Assembly: GCA_025677815.1 (NCBI GenBank)
Contig: JAIXMP010000020.1
Location: 186,001 to 250,000, forward strand
Reading direction: 5' to 3'
Origin: Phascolomyces articulosus
Lineage: Eukaryota > Mucoromycota > Mucoromycetes > Mucorales > Lichtheimiaceae
DNA length: 64,000 nucleotides
Position numbers and translations under genes: made by a program. How positions within the stretch are numbered: position 1 is the first letter of the stretch; every line of letters begins with the position of its first letter. Under the pieces are notes generated by a model. It was not told the origin of the DNA. It searched no databases and saw nothing but the letters and a program-made list of their open reading frames with translations. Of this stretch, positions 21,567 through 33,073 are shown piece by piece.

Positions 21567-24500
21567 CTATAGAAAGTGAAGAATAGGCTTTACAATTGAA
21601 ATATCCGCTTTTGTCAATATTTTTGGTGTCATCAATTGTAGTTGGGGTGGATATTGTTGTTCATGCTGGGTATAGTATTCAATCAAATGTGTTTCTGGAA
21701 TAGCAAGGTTATGCACAAAACAGAGTTTTAATACGGAAAATGTTTTTCTTCTTGGGACCACGACGGTATCTTGCTGATCCATCTTTATAACTTGCTCTGG
21801 GATAATGGTATGATGATGTGGCGATATGGATTCACATTCGATGACAACCAATTCCTCCAAATATCCCATTAGTTCTATAGTAAGACTGGCAATCGTAGCA
21901 GCTTCTAATTTTGGCAGATGGGCAAATGTGATATATCGCAAATAATTTGCATGAGATAATGCAGAAATAAGTAGGCTATCATCTTTAATAGATCCACACC
22001 CCACTAATCGAAGCGTTGTAAGATGGCTATGGTTGTAGGTAGTTAAAGTAAGAACATCTTGGATTGTAACTTGATGACCAGAGAAACAAGCTTCGGAGAC
22101 CATTGCCATTGAATTTTGGATCCCTGAACTTAATGCATTTTTACTGATAATATATCTATCTTCGTCATCACTAAGGTCGTCACTTGACCCATCGCTTAGG
22201 TCGTTATTGTTATTTTCATCGTCATTGGCAATATTATCATCATTGTTGTTGTTATTTTCATCGTCGTTGGCGATATTTTCACCATTGTTGTTGTTTTCAT
22301 CGTCGTTATTTTCAACACCATTGCTATTTTCAACATTGTTATTATTTCCATCATTGTGGTTGTTATGGTTATTGTCAACGTTATTGTTGTTGTTTCGTCG
22401 ATTTAAAAAGGCACGAGAGCGATAGATACTAGAGTGGCCAAGAATTGTATTGAGATCCGAGAGCTTCAAATGAATACATCGTAGTCGCCGATCCATATGT
22501 CTTAGTCCCAATATCCCATTCGTCGTCATTCTAATTCCATTAAAAACAATTTTTTCCAGTGCTGGAAAGTTTTTAGCGAGTGCCACCATATGGGTATCAG
22601 TGATAAAAACCGATTGAGACACACTATTAGGGCGATCGTGAAGTTGTAGTTCTTTAAGACATGGTAACGCTTTATCAACCAACATGGCCATCGAGGAATT
22701 ATCATTTTCCAGCAAGTCCAATTGCAATACTAGTATTCTGAGTGTAGTGCCATTTGCTATGAGCATATCACTTATAAGCGTTGTGCCGTTCTCTGTGTTA
22801 ATATTAGTGCCATAGGGCGTTCGTACAATCAATTCATTTAGAACGTGGCTCTTTATTTGTTGCTGTTGTTGTTGAAGCTGCTGCTGCTGTTCCTGCTGAG
22901 GCCGCTGTTGCTGTTGTTGTTGCTGTGATTGATCCGCTTCCTCTCCTTCTTTGGTACTAGTGTCTGTCGCAGCGGTCGTTGTTGGTGGTGATGATGTAGT
23001 AGCAGTAGTAACAACACAATCATCAGATATAGCATGGGAATCCCATCCTTCTCCATATCGAAACGTTTTTAATTTTCGACAATGAAGGTGTATATTTTGA
23101 GCAATTTGTATAAAATCCGAATCCAATCCTACAGGATTCTTGATAACAACATGTTCAAGGTTAGGGAGTCTTTTCCAGAAAATGGGATTACGAAAATAGG
23201 ATACTTCCATGGCAATCAATACTAATTTCTTTAATTCACGGTGGGCTGCATTTCGCGGAAAATTACTAGCTAATCGTTGAGCATACTCTTGTCTTAGAAA
23301 CTGTTCAGCCGCCGTGCTTGGATTGCTAGCTGAGAAAAGTGTTTTGAATTGCATCTTTCGTGCATTGGCCAAGATCATATCTCTTCCATACTCGACTTCT
23401 GTTTCCCAAGTTCTATCGTCGCCCAACTTTCTCCCAGAAAATGTACATTGCGGCATATCATCCAATAGTGTGTGATGCGCCGCTGCTATGAGCTGTTGCA
23501 ATTTGGGATTTTTCTCGAGTGCGTCTACGGTTGCACCAGTGTCTTTGTATGTGCATAATGTCAGGGTCCTTAAACTTAGTTTATTTTGTACTTGCAGCAT
23601 GCGTATTGATTCTTTCGTAAACAAACTAGGATGATCCAATCCTGATAAAATATCTATAGACAACACGATTTTAATTTAAAAGTAGGTTCGCGTTCATTGT
23701 TAAACTATAAAGTTTCCATAGATCGCCCATTCCTTGTTTGTTTGTATATTATAAAAATCACATACCTAAACGCCAAACTTGGTTATTCCATTCTTTTTTC
23801 ATTAAAAGAATTAATGCTGTTTGTAAAGCTTTATTGCTTGTACGAGGAAGAATTGAAATTTTGAGTTGTCGTGTTGATTGTTTGGATCCCGCCAGTGGTC
23901 CAAAAGCTTTGTTTTGTGAAACAGATGCTAATAGGCGCGCCATTTCCTGTTTTGACATATTACTGATCATGACGTGTCTTTTTCGAATACTTGGGAGAAT
24001 ATCCAGCAATAGCCTTTTCCAGGCATGACATGTCCACATACATTGATATCTGTCTTCAACTCTCATTAAATCCATAAAGATGGTATCCAATAATTCCAAC
24101 GGAAGCTTCAAAAGCGTTGTATTTGTTCTTTCGATTTCTTCCTCAAGCGAATTCATTGATGATACAAGCGCTTGATACATTTTCCACTTTGGACTGTCAG
24201 GTGATGATAAAGTCACATCCACTGCTTTGACCGCCTTTAGATAGATTCGTCGTGCTTCGGCGCGTTTACCCATTGCAGAAAAGAGATTCCCAAGGTGAAA
24301 ATAGCTTTCAATAGCAGCAGGTGCTAATTTCATGACTTTATTTAAATCATCGATTCCTTCTTGAATTCTATCCTGAGAAATATAGACATGGGCACGTTTC
24401 AGTAAGATTGTTGTCAGAATATTTTGTTCGACTTGTTGTTCTGCCGTATTGAGAATGTTAATCTCGTCATTAGCATTATTCGTGTCGCATGCTGTATTCA

Positions 24501-24570
24501 ACTTTTGCCATAGATTTTCAAGTGATTGGAGTGGTAGATCTTTATCATTGAAATAAGGTAATATTGTCAT
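21567..24570 (-). CDS. TPR/F-box/LRR protein A (Dia2/Pof3-like)
   Basis: Exons 23766-24570 and 21567-23653 (phase 1) give 963 aa. Residues about 15-140 form tetratricopeptide-like helices (LLKRA, YFHLGNLFSAMGKRAEA), 153-196 an F-box (LLKLPLELLDTIF), and the rest scattered leucine-rich repeats. This order matches yeast Dia2 and fission-yeast Pof3, substrate adaptors of SCF ubiquitin ligases that recruit targets for ubiquitination. Within the LRR part lie a poly-Gln tract (22855-22935) and an Asn/Asp-rich tract with a 12-residue unit repeated three times (22190-22390). In-frame Met codons also exist at 24579 and 24627; 24570 was chosen because paralogue B starts with the same MTI. It is divergent from three forward paralogues. 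Targets are unknown. Confidence 0.85.
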
Positions 24571-26331
24571 GGTATGCATGTAAAAAAATGGATAAAGAAA
24601 TATCCAATTTTTTATGGCGAAAAGCAAAGAGAATGAGTGAGAGGAACTAAGTATTTTTTTTTTTATCGTTCATTATATATCAATATGTTGCCGCAGTACT
24701 TTACAGCATTTATTGAAAATTCGCTTAGCATTTGACAACCTTCCTTATTAGTGGTAAAACTAATACGTAGCGTTATTGACAGTTTAATGCAAAAACCAGC
24801 TTGATGTTTTTTTATAAAGTACATTATCCATATCTTTGGTATTGTTATTATTATTTTGCAAGGATTGGTTCTTTTATATATATCTGGGAAGGAAAAAGAG
24901 TAAAAATCGTTCATCCTTTACAGGTTCAAGCTTATTTCTAAGAAGTATTAATTCGTCATAAAATTAGCACGCGAACACATCTTCCATAAATATAAATGTG
25001 ACTTTATTTTGAAAAAGACAAATGCGTATAATAGTCATGATAGGCTATGGTATATACCATTCGTGGCTGGTCCGTGTTGTAGCTAAGAGATGCCGAGTCG
25101 TTAACGGGATTATCTGTAATAGCAATTATCATTATTAATATCAATTACTCACTTAAAATAATGATCATATGTAGAAAACCCCAACACAAACTTAAACTTT
25201 ACTAAACTCATTATGAATAAAGATAAGTTGGTGTTATGATTAAAGAGAACCATACGGATAAAATGGAGCATAAAGAGTGATGATTTAAAATGTAGATATG
25301 TAGGAATCTGTGTATTCCCGCTTACAAACTGACGGGGGAAACTGGAAAAACTGCGGGCCGTTTGTATACAATATGCTATATGATTATTAAACAATATACC
25401 AGATAAACTCATGGATAGGTAAGAAATGTTATCAGCTGCTTAAGGTTAAAAAGTTTAAAATTAATGTGAGCATATGCAATGTGCAACTTGATCGCAATAA
25501 TAATTGTAAATGTTTTTAAAAAGAAAAGAGTGTGATGATGAGAATATAATACACACACTACACACACAGACATCACCAAAGAAAAAATAGGCTGCAAGAA
25601 AAATACTGTACAACGTTAAAAAAATAGATACTAAAAAAATGAGTGTCCTGGGAAATAATGGGTCTTCGGTTCGCGGCATATACCTTTTTCTTATTTAGTT
25701 CGGGGTGAGGAATTTTGAACAGTTGAAATTTCCATATATGATCACGCTTAGTCAACTTCAAGTGTGTATTACAAGTTTCCCCACACAAGATGTTAGATAT
25801 AAGTGATATACAGTCAAGTTAAACTCTTAGTAAGAATGAAGATAATGATTACAGTAAATAAAAATAACATGTGTTTGGTGTGTGAAAAGTATTTGTTTCA
25901 TAATATGACATGAATAGTAATTGTAATAGTAATGGGTAATAATAATGAAAGTTATTAGTTAGTAGATTAAGAATAAGCTACATTTATAGGGTTAATTGTA
26001 GTTTATAGTAAAATAGTAACAAGTAATAATTGATCCTAATCCACATATGAATAATTACAAGTGAGTAGTTGGATCACAAGAAATCTTGTTCAATTAAAAA
26101 AATATAGTAAAAACATTTCGTAGGGTGGGAAAAGTTTCCTTAGATCGGTTCGTCAATAAAAACAGCTTTATTTTTTTTACTAAATATCCTTAAACTTCTC
26201 CTCTTTATCTTTTTGTCTTCTTCTCTTTCTCTCTTTCCTCATTCCCCTCCCTCTTCTTACCCTTATATACTCCCATATATACATATACATATACATATAC
26301 ATATATATATATATATATTACTATACCCCAT
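24571..26331. other. Divergent intergenic region between F-box genes A and B
   Basis: Holds both promoters. The reverse strand at 25004-25113 has an ATTACAG acceptor followed by 36 open, protein-like codons to a stop, and 25573-25788 is open too. No consistent gene model emerged, so these may be relics. Otherwise AT-rich with TAGTAA-type simple sequence near 25900-26050. Confidence 0.4.
26275..26318. repeat. Microsatellite (ACATAT)n/(AT)n in a 5' leader
   Basis: Alternating ATACAT and AT units end about 14 bp before the start codon of F-box gene B. A pyrimidine-rich stretch lies just upstream (26205-26265), as often seen near fungal transcription starts. Confidence 0.8.
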
Positions 26332-28831
26332 ATGACAATTCAAGACCTCATTGGTTATGTGACAGAAGACCAATTGGAATGCCACACGTTACAACAATTC
26401 TCCGGGAATGCAAAAAAGGCTTTTGCAATAAAGCGTTACGATGTTGCCATCGATCAATTGACAGCTGCGATCGGCGAGATCAATCGTAACTTATTAGCCA
26501 CCATTTTACTTAAACGTGCTGTAGTACAAGGCTTTCGAGGAACGCCTGAGGCTGGATTAATTGATGCTTATAAAGTTATTGAGTTATTACCAGACCAACC
26601 TGAAGGTTATTTATGTGCCGCATCTTTATTACGATCCATGAACGAAAATAGCGCCGCTATGCGAGTTTATTCCATTGCTTTCAGCCGGATCAACATTAAC
26701 AACAACAATAATAATAACTCCGAGGAACGAAAACATGAAGAAGGTTACCAACGTCTAATACGTGCGAAATGCAATTTAGAAAATCAAATCGATTGTATCA
26801 ATACCACTTTATTACGAAAATTACCACTTGAACTTTTAGGCCATATATTTACAAGTTCTTTATTATCTGTACGCGATCGAATACAATGTGCATCCACATG
26901 TCGTGCTTGGCGTGGTTTTTTGTTGGATGAGATACCTCGCATGTGGCGTCAAATTGATTTGGTAGATATGCCAGAAGATGTTATGATTCGTCAATTATCT
27001 AATGTACGAAGTACACAAATACGTAAAGTACGTATTCAGTTTAATGGCAAAAGAAAAGCACAATTAACTGAACGCGTACTAAGGTACCTGACAGATAATC
27101 AATATAACCGACTTGAAGTATTAGGTAATAATACTAATAAAAACATTAATATTTCACACACTATAATTATTCCTTTTCTTTTTTTGGCCATTTGATTTAT
27201 AACTATCAACATGATTCTTATTAGTTCTTCGATCCGAACTCAATGAAAATGATAGCCGTTTATTGCGAGTTGTACGACAATTATTTCTACAAAATCAACA
27301 GAGTTTACAGCAACTCACTGTCTATTGTAAATCATTTCGTGTCGGCATTATCGCTATGGATTATTGTCCTAACCTTACCAAACTTGTATCTTGTACACCA
27401 CATTTGGGATACCCTTCCTCTTTTACATCCGAAGCATTATTAACACCCCTTTCATCCAGCAACGAAGTATTTCAGCTTCATTTTCGGCGACACATGGCAT
27501 TGATGCGTGCACGACAAGAAGAAATACGAATGAATACACATACCCCTTCCATCAACGCCAATGCATTTACCTTGGCTGTCTCTATACTTCGTCAATCCGA
27601 TCTTTATCAAACTATGAACGAAGGTGCTGAATTAAAACCACATCATTCCCTTGAACGACTCGAACTCTATGGCCTACAAATCAGTTATTTCGATGAACCC
27701 TTTTGGCATCGACTTCCCAATTTGGAGAATTTGGTCATTCAAGACCCAGTCGATATGCCTGGTGACTTCGATACACTCGTGCGAGCTGTCGATCAACAGT
27801 GTCCAAAACTCAAGACTTTTCGATTTGGTGGTGTATGTGAGGATGCATTACTGACGACAACAGACGAGGAAAAAAAGGAACAAGGTCTTGTTGAAGTCAC
27901 CATGCGTGGCTGGTCAAGCGCACAATCTGAAATCAACGCCATATCCACATTGGTTCGCAAGAGCTGTCATACACTCAGGATGTTGCGATTGCCCATGGAA
28001 GTATTAGCTCTTCCAGGAATTAATGTATTGACGAATCTACAAGCACCTCGACTACGTCATCTCAGTATCTATGGCGATGCATGGCGTTCCCTCGAGCCGG
28101 ATCATTGTGCTTCTCTTATACGAAACTGTCCAGACATTGAACGGCTGATTGTCAAACTACCCATTGAGGAAGGAGGTCTTATAGAACTCAGCAAAGCAGA
28201 ACGTTTGCATTCATTCTGTCTTGTCGACCCAGCTCAACCTGTGAGTAATGGTGGTACTGGATTTACAGAATCTGATGTGGAAGCATTACGGATAGCCACC
28301 AGTTATAACCAAAGAACTAGTTTCAGTCGTTTCTTTGAAAATTGCAATCTATTGACCGATATTTGTTTTTGTGGACCGCTATTAAGCGACGCGGATCTTA
28401 TCGCTTTGGCCATGAATACACCTCATCTGGAATCACTGAAATTATTGTTTTGTTCTTCCACGGATATTACAACCCAGGGTATCATGACGTTTGCTGGGTG
28501 TGCACCCAAAAGACTTCGTAATCTTGCATTAATGGATCTCAAGTGTTTGGATGATGACGCTCTTATCCGCTTGTTAGGTGAACTCTCTGTATTGGAAAGT
28601 TTTACATTGGCTCTATGTCCACCATGGATGAACAACCGACGGCATATTCGTAATTGTATCGAACAAGGGATGGGTGTTCGAAATTGTATAGGAGCACGAC
28701 GATTACAAGTAACATTTGCACCAGCACCAGGATCACAGATTCTGTTGGATTGTATACCAGGCAAACCTATTATTGAAAAATCAATGGACCATAGTCCTTC
28801 CATATTCAAGGTTTTACTCAATATTTACTAG
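26332..28831 (+). CDS. TPR/F-box/LRR protein B (Dia2/Pof3-like)
   Basis: Exons 26332-27124 and 27225-28831 (phase 1) give 799 aa. TPR-like helices occupy about 20-155 (LLKRA, GYLCAASLLRSM), the F-box 160-205 (LLRKLPLELLGHIF, then CRAWRGFLLDE), and the C-terminal 580 residues are leucine-rich repeats. The C-terminus carries DCIPGKP, a motif shared with paralogues C and D. The predicted role is SCF ubiquitin-ligase substrate adaptor, from the domain order only. The single intron lies at the same place and phase as in A, C and D, so the four arose by duplication of one intron-bearing ancestor. The start follows a microsatellite, and ATG 26332 is the only start fitting the paralogue N-termini. 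Confidence 0.87.
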
Positions 28832-29295
28832 AGGAACCTATTTTACTAGTATTGTAATAGCCTTTGAAAAATATTTTCATTCCTATGGTTTTTTTTTTGC
28901 TATGTTGTATATATATGTTTTTTAATACCACCATACTTTTATAAATTGTACATTATTTTTCTGTTAAAATAAATATTTTTTTTTAAAAAAAAATAATGAA
29001 TAAATGGATAGAAGGTGTCTAAATAGGACATTTCCACTCTATTCCGCTGCTGTTAGACAAAGTGAAATGGGAGTCTATAAAGAAAAATAAGATTGTAATG
29101 CGCCATCTGGGTCAGGATACGAAAAAATGCATTTACAGATCAGAGCTTCCATTTCAGGAAGGCGCCGTCTGGCAAAAAAGATATAAAAAGGCAGCAGAAA
29201 TTATCCCAAATTATCCTCTTTTTCTTCACTTTTATCATTTCCTTTCTTCACTCTTTCTTCCTCTTTCCTTTCCCTCATTGTTCCTGTATTTTATA
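28832..29295. other. Intergenic, 464 bp
   Basis: Contains the 3' end of F-box gene B and the promoter of gene C, with a TATA-like GATATAAAAAGG near 29180 and a CT-rich leader before ATG 29296. The frame of gene C stays open upstream to 29062 but is probably untranslated. Confidence 0.5.
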
Positions 29296-32214
29296 ATGAC
29301 TCAAGGTCCTCATTGTGACATGAACAAGAAGGGGCCCCAATACCAAACATTGGCAAGACTGTGGGAAAATGCTAATGCTTGTTTTGACGCTCAGGAATGG
29401 GGAACCGCCATGGTTGATTTGAATGCTGCTGTCACTTTGATTGAAGAAAATGTGTTGGCCATTACATTGCTCAAGCGAGCAATGACCCATGACCGCCAAG
29501 GAAACTCCCAAGCGGCTATTCAAGATGCTTTCAAAGCTATTGAATTGTCTCCTCGTTTCACGGATGCCTATCTTTGTGCTGGAACTTTATTGAAATCGGT
29601 TGCAAGATTCGGGGAAGCCATTCAAATCTTTACCAAGGGTATGGATGCATCGAAACAAGAAGGAGCAAGTTGTACAATGGGCAATGAATATTCTCAAGAA
29701 AAAGGAATTCGTCTTCTTGACCAAGCAAAGCGAGCCTTAGAATGGGATATGGATGTGAACAATAGTCATCTATTCAATAAATTGCCTTTGGAATTGACCA
29801 ATGATATCTTTACCAACTTGATTTCGTTTGATGATCGTGTACAGTGCATGTATACTTGCCGCACTTGGCAAAACTTTTTGTTGAATGAAGTACCACGTAT
29901 GTCGCGTCATTTGGTTCTGGGTAACATGCCAATGTCAGTAATGAAACGGCTAGTTGATGCGCATTCTTTCAATCATGGTGATAGTGATGGTCAAGGTGAT
30001 ACGAAAGGCTACAATCGCGTATCCATTCTTCCTAGCACTTCGTACCATTCGATCCACAATGCATTATCGTTGTTAAATAATCCACACCTTCGTATCAAAA
30101 CCTTTGGTAAGTATTAATTGATTTGATGGGTGATGGAACCAAAAGAAAAAAAGCAACTCAGCCAAATCTAACATTACCTGTTTTTATGTAAATTTATGGA
30201 GATATTCTGATCGAAGTGGACATATATGTACCTCTTATAAAAGAAGCATTTATTCAAGCATTACAAGGAAACAGTAGCACTCTGAGAAAGCTGACAATAT
30301 GTGGTTCCACAAATACTCAAAATACTGTCGAAGTTATGACCCACTGTCCAAACTTATCTCATTTTACGATAGTGGCAAATCCTATTCTTCTAAAAGAGGC
30401 CATTCCATCCTACCGTGCATTATTCCATGAAAAGAAGACCGCCTCTACCCCAGATTCTAGAGATCACAATCAATCACGAATAAGATATGCAAATTTTCAA
30501 CAAAGAAGGAGGTTAATAGAACAACAACAAACTTTGCAAGTCGAGCGTATGTTAAGAATGAACAATGCTTTACCGGATGATATTCCTCGACTCGGGCCAA
30601 TCAATGTATATCTTCAAACACAAGCACAAGAAGCGACTGACACGATGGGTAGCTCTGATAACAACTATCATTATTCATTGCGACGGTTAGAATTGGTTGG
30701 TACAGATATGATGGCTTTTATTACACCTACATTTTGGGCTCGTGTACCGAATCTTGAGCACTTGGCCATCAGTGAGTCTTCTGGCCCCTTTCGTACTTGT
30801 ATGATTGTGGCAGATTTCCTCAACAAAACGTGTCGTCATCTTAAAACTTTTCGATATGGTGTAGGATGGTATGCTTCGCATGAAGAAAAGGAGGATGATC
30901 ATAGGGATGGGAAGCATCAAGGAAAAATGCAACAATGCCTACGTGATATTGTTATTCGGCCAACAAGAGATACTGAACTTTTATCCGGCTTTGGCCTTGG
31001 TGTCATTCCTACGTTGATTTCATCGACCAGTTGTGAATTTTTGCAAGTACTTGTCCTACAAATGGAAGTACTGACCCAAGCTGGATTCGAAAACCTGGTG
31101 GATTTACCATGTCCTCGTCTCCGTCAACTCGAGCTTCATCATCGACATCGAGCAGTAAACTCTGGTCTATCCATAAAAGAAAATCATATATCTGCCTTGG
31201 TCAGAAATTGTCCTACGTTAGAGCGGCTTGTGTTCAGCCGAACAAATATATCTGCAGCTGCTTTATTTCAATTGAAAGAAGCATGTCAACTACGTTCACT
31301 TTGTATATTGCAGAATTTTGTATCAACCCCGTTGGATTTTACGGCTCAGCATACTAATGGTTTTCCTTTTGAGCAGCAACTACAGATGTTGCGGCAAAGG
31401 GTAAGGCAGCATCAGCATGTTGCGCAAAATACTGCATCAAACCAGCCACCTTTTTATGCTCATGCTGCTCCTGCTCCTCGTCCACCCACTGATGTTGCTG
31501 ATAATGCCACCGGAACTGTGAATCAGCCACCTTTTTATGCTATTCCTCCTCCTGCTCCTCGTCCATCGAATATCCATCCTATAGCTAGAATCATGACTCA
31601 ACCACCTGTATACGCCCACCCGGCACCTCGCCCTATGCAACCTACAATGCAAAATGATACTGTTGGAGGAGGTACGATGGCTACAACCGCTGCTGGAAAC
31701 AATGTAGATTGGCAGGTTTTTCCACAAGATAATGTATCAAGAAGGGTTGGATGGAGAAGAAATACTGATAGGAACTATGAAATAACAGAACAATCAGGAA
31801 TCAATGATTATTACCGTCAACTTCGTGAAACTGTGTTACAGGCACGTAATGCTACTGCTTTGCGTGCTACTATGGGTAATGGTAATAATCCAAGGTATCT
31901 AGCTATTGCTGCTGCTGCGTCTGCCTCTCTCACTGATAATCTTCCTACTGCCATTGGTGTTTCCGATGAGGATATTATATCCGGAATTCGTACTAATACC
32001 ACAACGAGTATGTTTAATAAGTTTGTCAATCATATCTCAACACTTACCGAGTTGTGTATTAGTGGTGCTTATTTTACGGATGCGGATCTTTCTGCTGTAA
32101 TTGCCAACAACCACCAATTGAGAAGTATCAAGTTGATAAGATGTTATGCACTTACATCCAATGGCATAGTGGATGCTTTTTCTTCATTACCTTCATCTTC
32201 TTCAGCGCTCGCAT

Positions 32215-32255
<41 letters not shown>

Positions 32256-32729
32256 GCATCCTCATCGACAAATGGTAGTATTGGTAGATGTAACAGTGGC
32301 AATGGCAACAACACAAGTGAATTATTTCCGGTTGCTGCGCAACAGCTGCGACACATTTCGCTTGTTTTTATGCAAAATCTCGATGAAAATGTCATTATCA
32401 ACCTTTCTAAAATACCCAACTTGGAGGAATTACTTATTGCTGAGTGTATACCTTTGAAATACAATACTGTTCGGAGTACATTTGATTATATACAACAATG
32501 CCGTTATTTTTTGATGCAACCAACGGATGCTACCTCTACTGGTAACAATTCAACGTTGAAGACACCCAGTAACATTTTGAGAACATACTTTATACCAGAT
32601 ATTAACAATGCCAGGTTTACTGATGCCAAAGATACATATAGGATTGACTGTATACCTGGACAGCCCTCTGTCAAAACAAAAATGATCGATGGTGCTGATA
32701 TCGTAAAACCTATGATGGAATATATTTAA
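29296..32729 (+). CDS. TPR/F-box/LRR protein C (Dia2/Pof3-like), with Pro and Ser/Ala repeats
   Basis: Exons 29296-30106 and 30202-32729 (phase 1) give 1112 aa, the longest of the four paralogues. TPR-like helices lie at about 18-150 (LLKRAM, AYLCAGTLLKS), the F-box at 160-205 (FNKLPLELTNDIF), and LRRs follow. Insertions lengthen it: a proline-rich tract with three copies of a QPPFYAHAAPAPRP-like unit (31437-31640) and a Ser/Ala run encoded by TCA/GCA repeats (32200-32265). The C-terminus holds IDCIPGQP. The start at 29296 was preferred to the in-frame ATG at 29062 because it follows a CT-rich leader and fits the paralogues. Predicted SCF adaptor; targets unknown. Confidence 0.85.
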
Positions 32730-33073
32730 AATATGATACCTCTAGTTTCCTTCACATTTACTATAACATATTTCCAATGTATTTTTTTATTCATTAGTAT
32801 TTATCTAATTTTTATTATAATAATAAATATTGCTTGCGTAATACTTGACTTTTGGATCAGTCTCTTGTCATTATATTTTTATAAAATTATGTACTAAATA
32901 TCAAAGCGTTATGAATTCAACAAGAATAGCTCATGTTGTTTATATTTTTATTGAACTATTTATAACTTTTTTTTGTGAGTACATAACAGAGCATGAGTTG
33001 TATTGTTGCACAATATCTGGTGAATCATAGACAACTTTAGTTTGTTGTGAAAGTATGACCTTGTTTTTTTTTC
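32730..33073. other. Intergenic, 344 bp
   Basis: Short spacer between F-box genes C and D on the same strand; holds the 3' end of C and the promoter of D. Nothing else seen. Confidence 0.6.
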
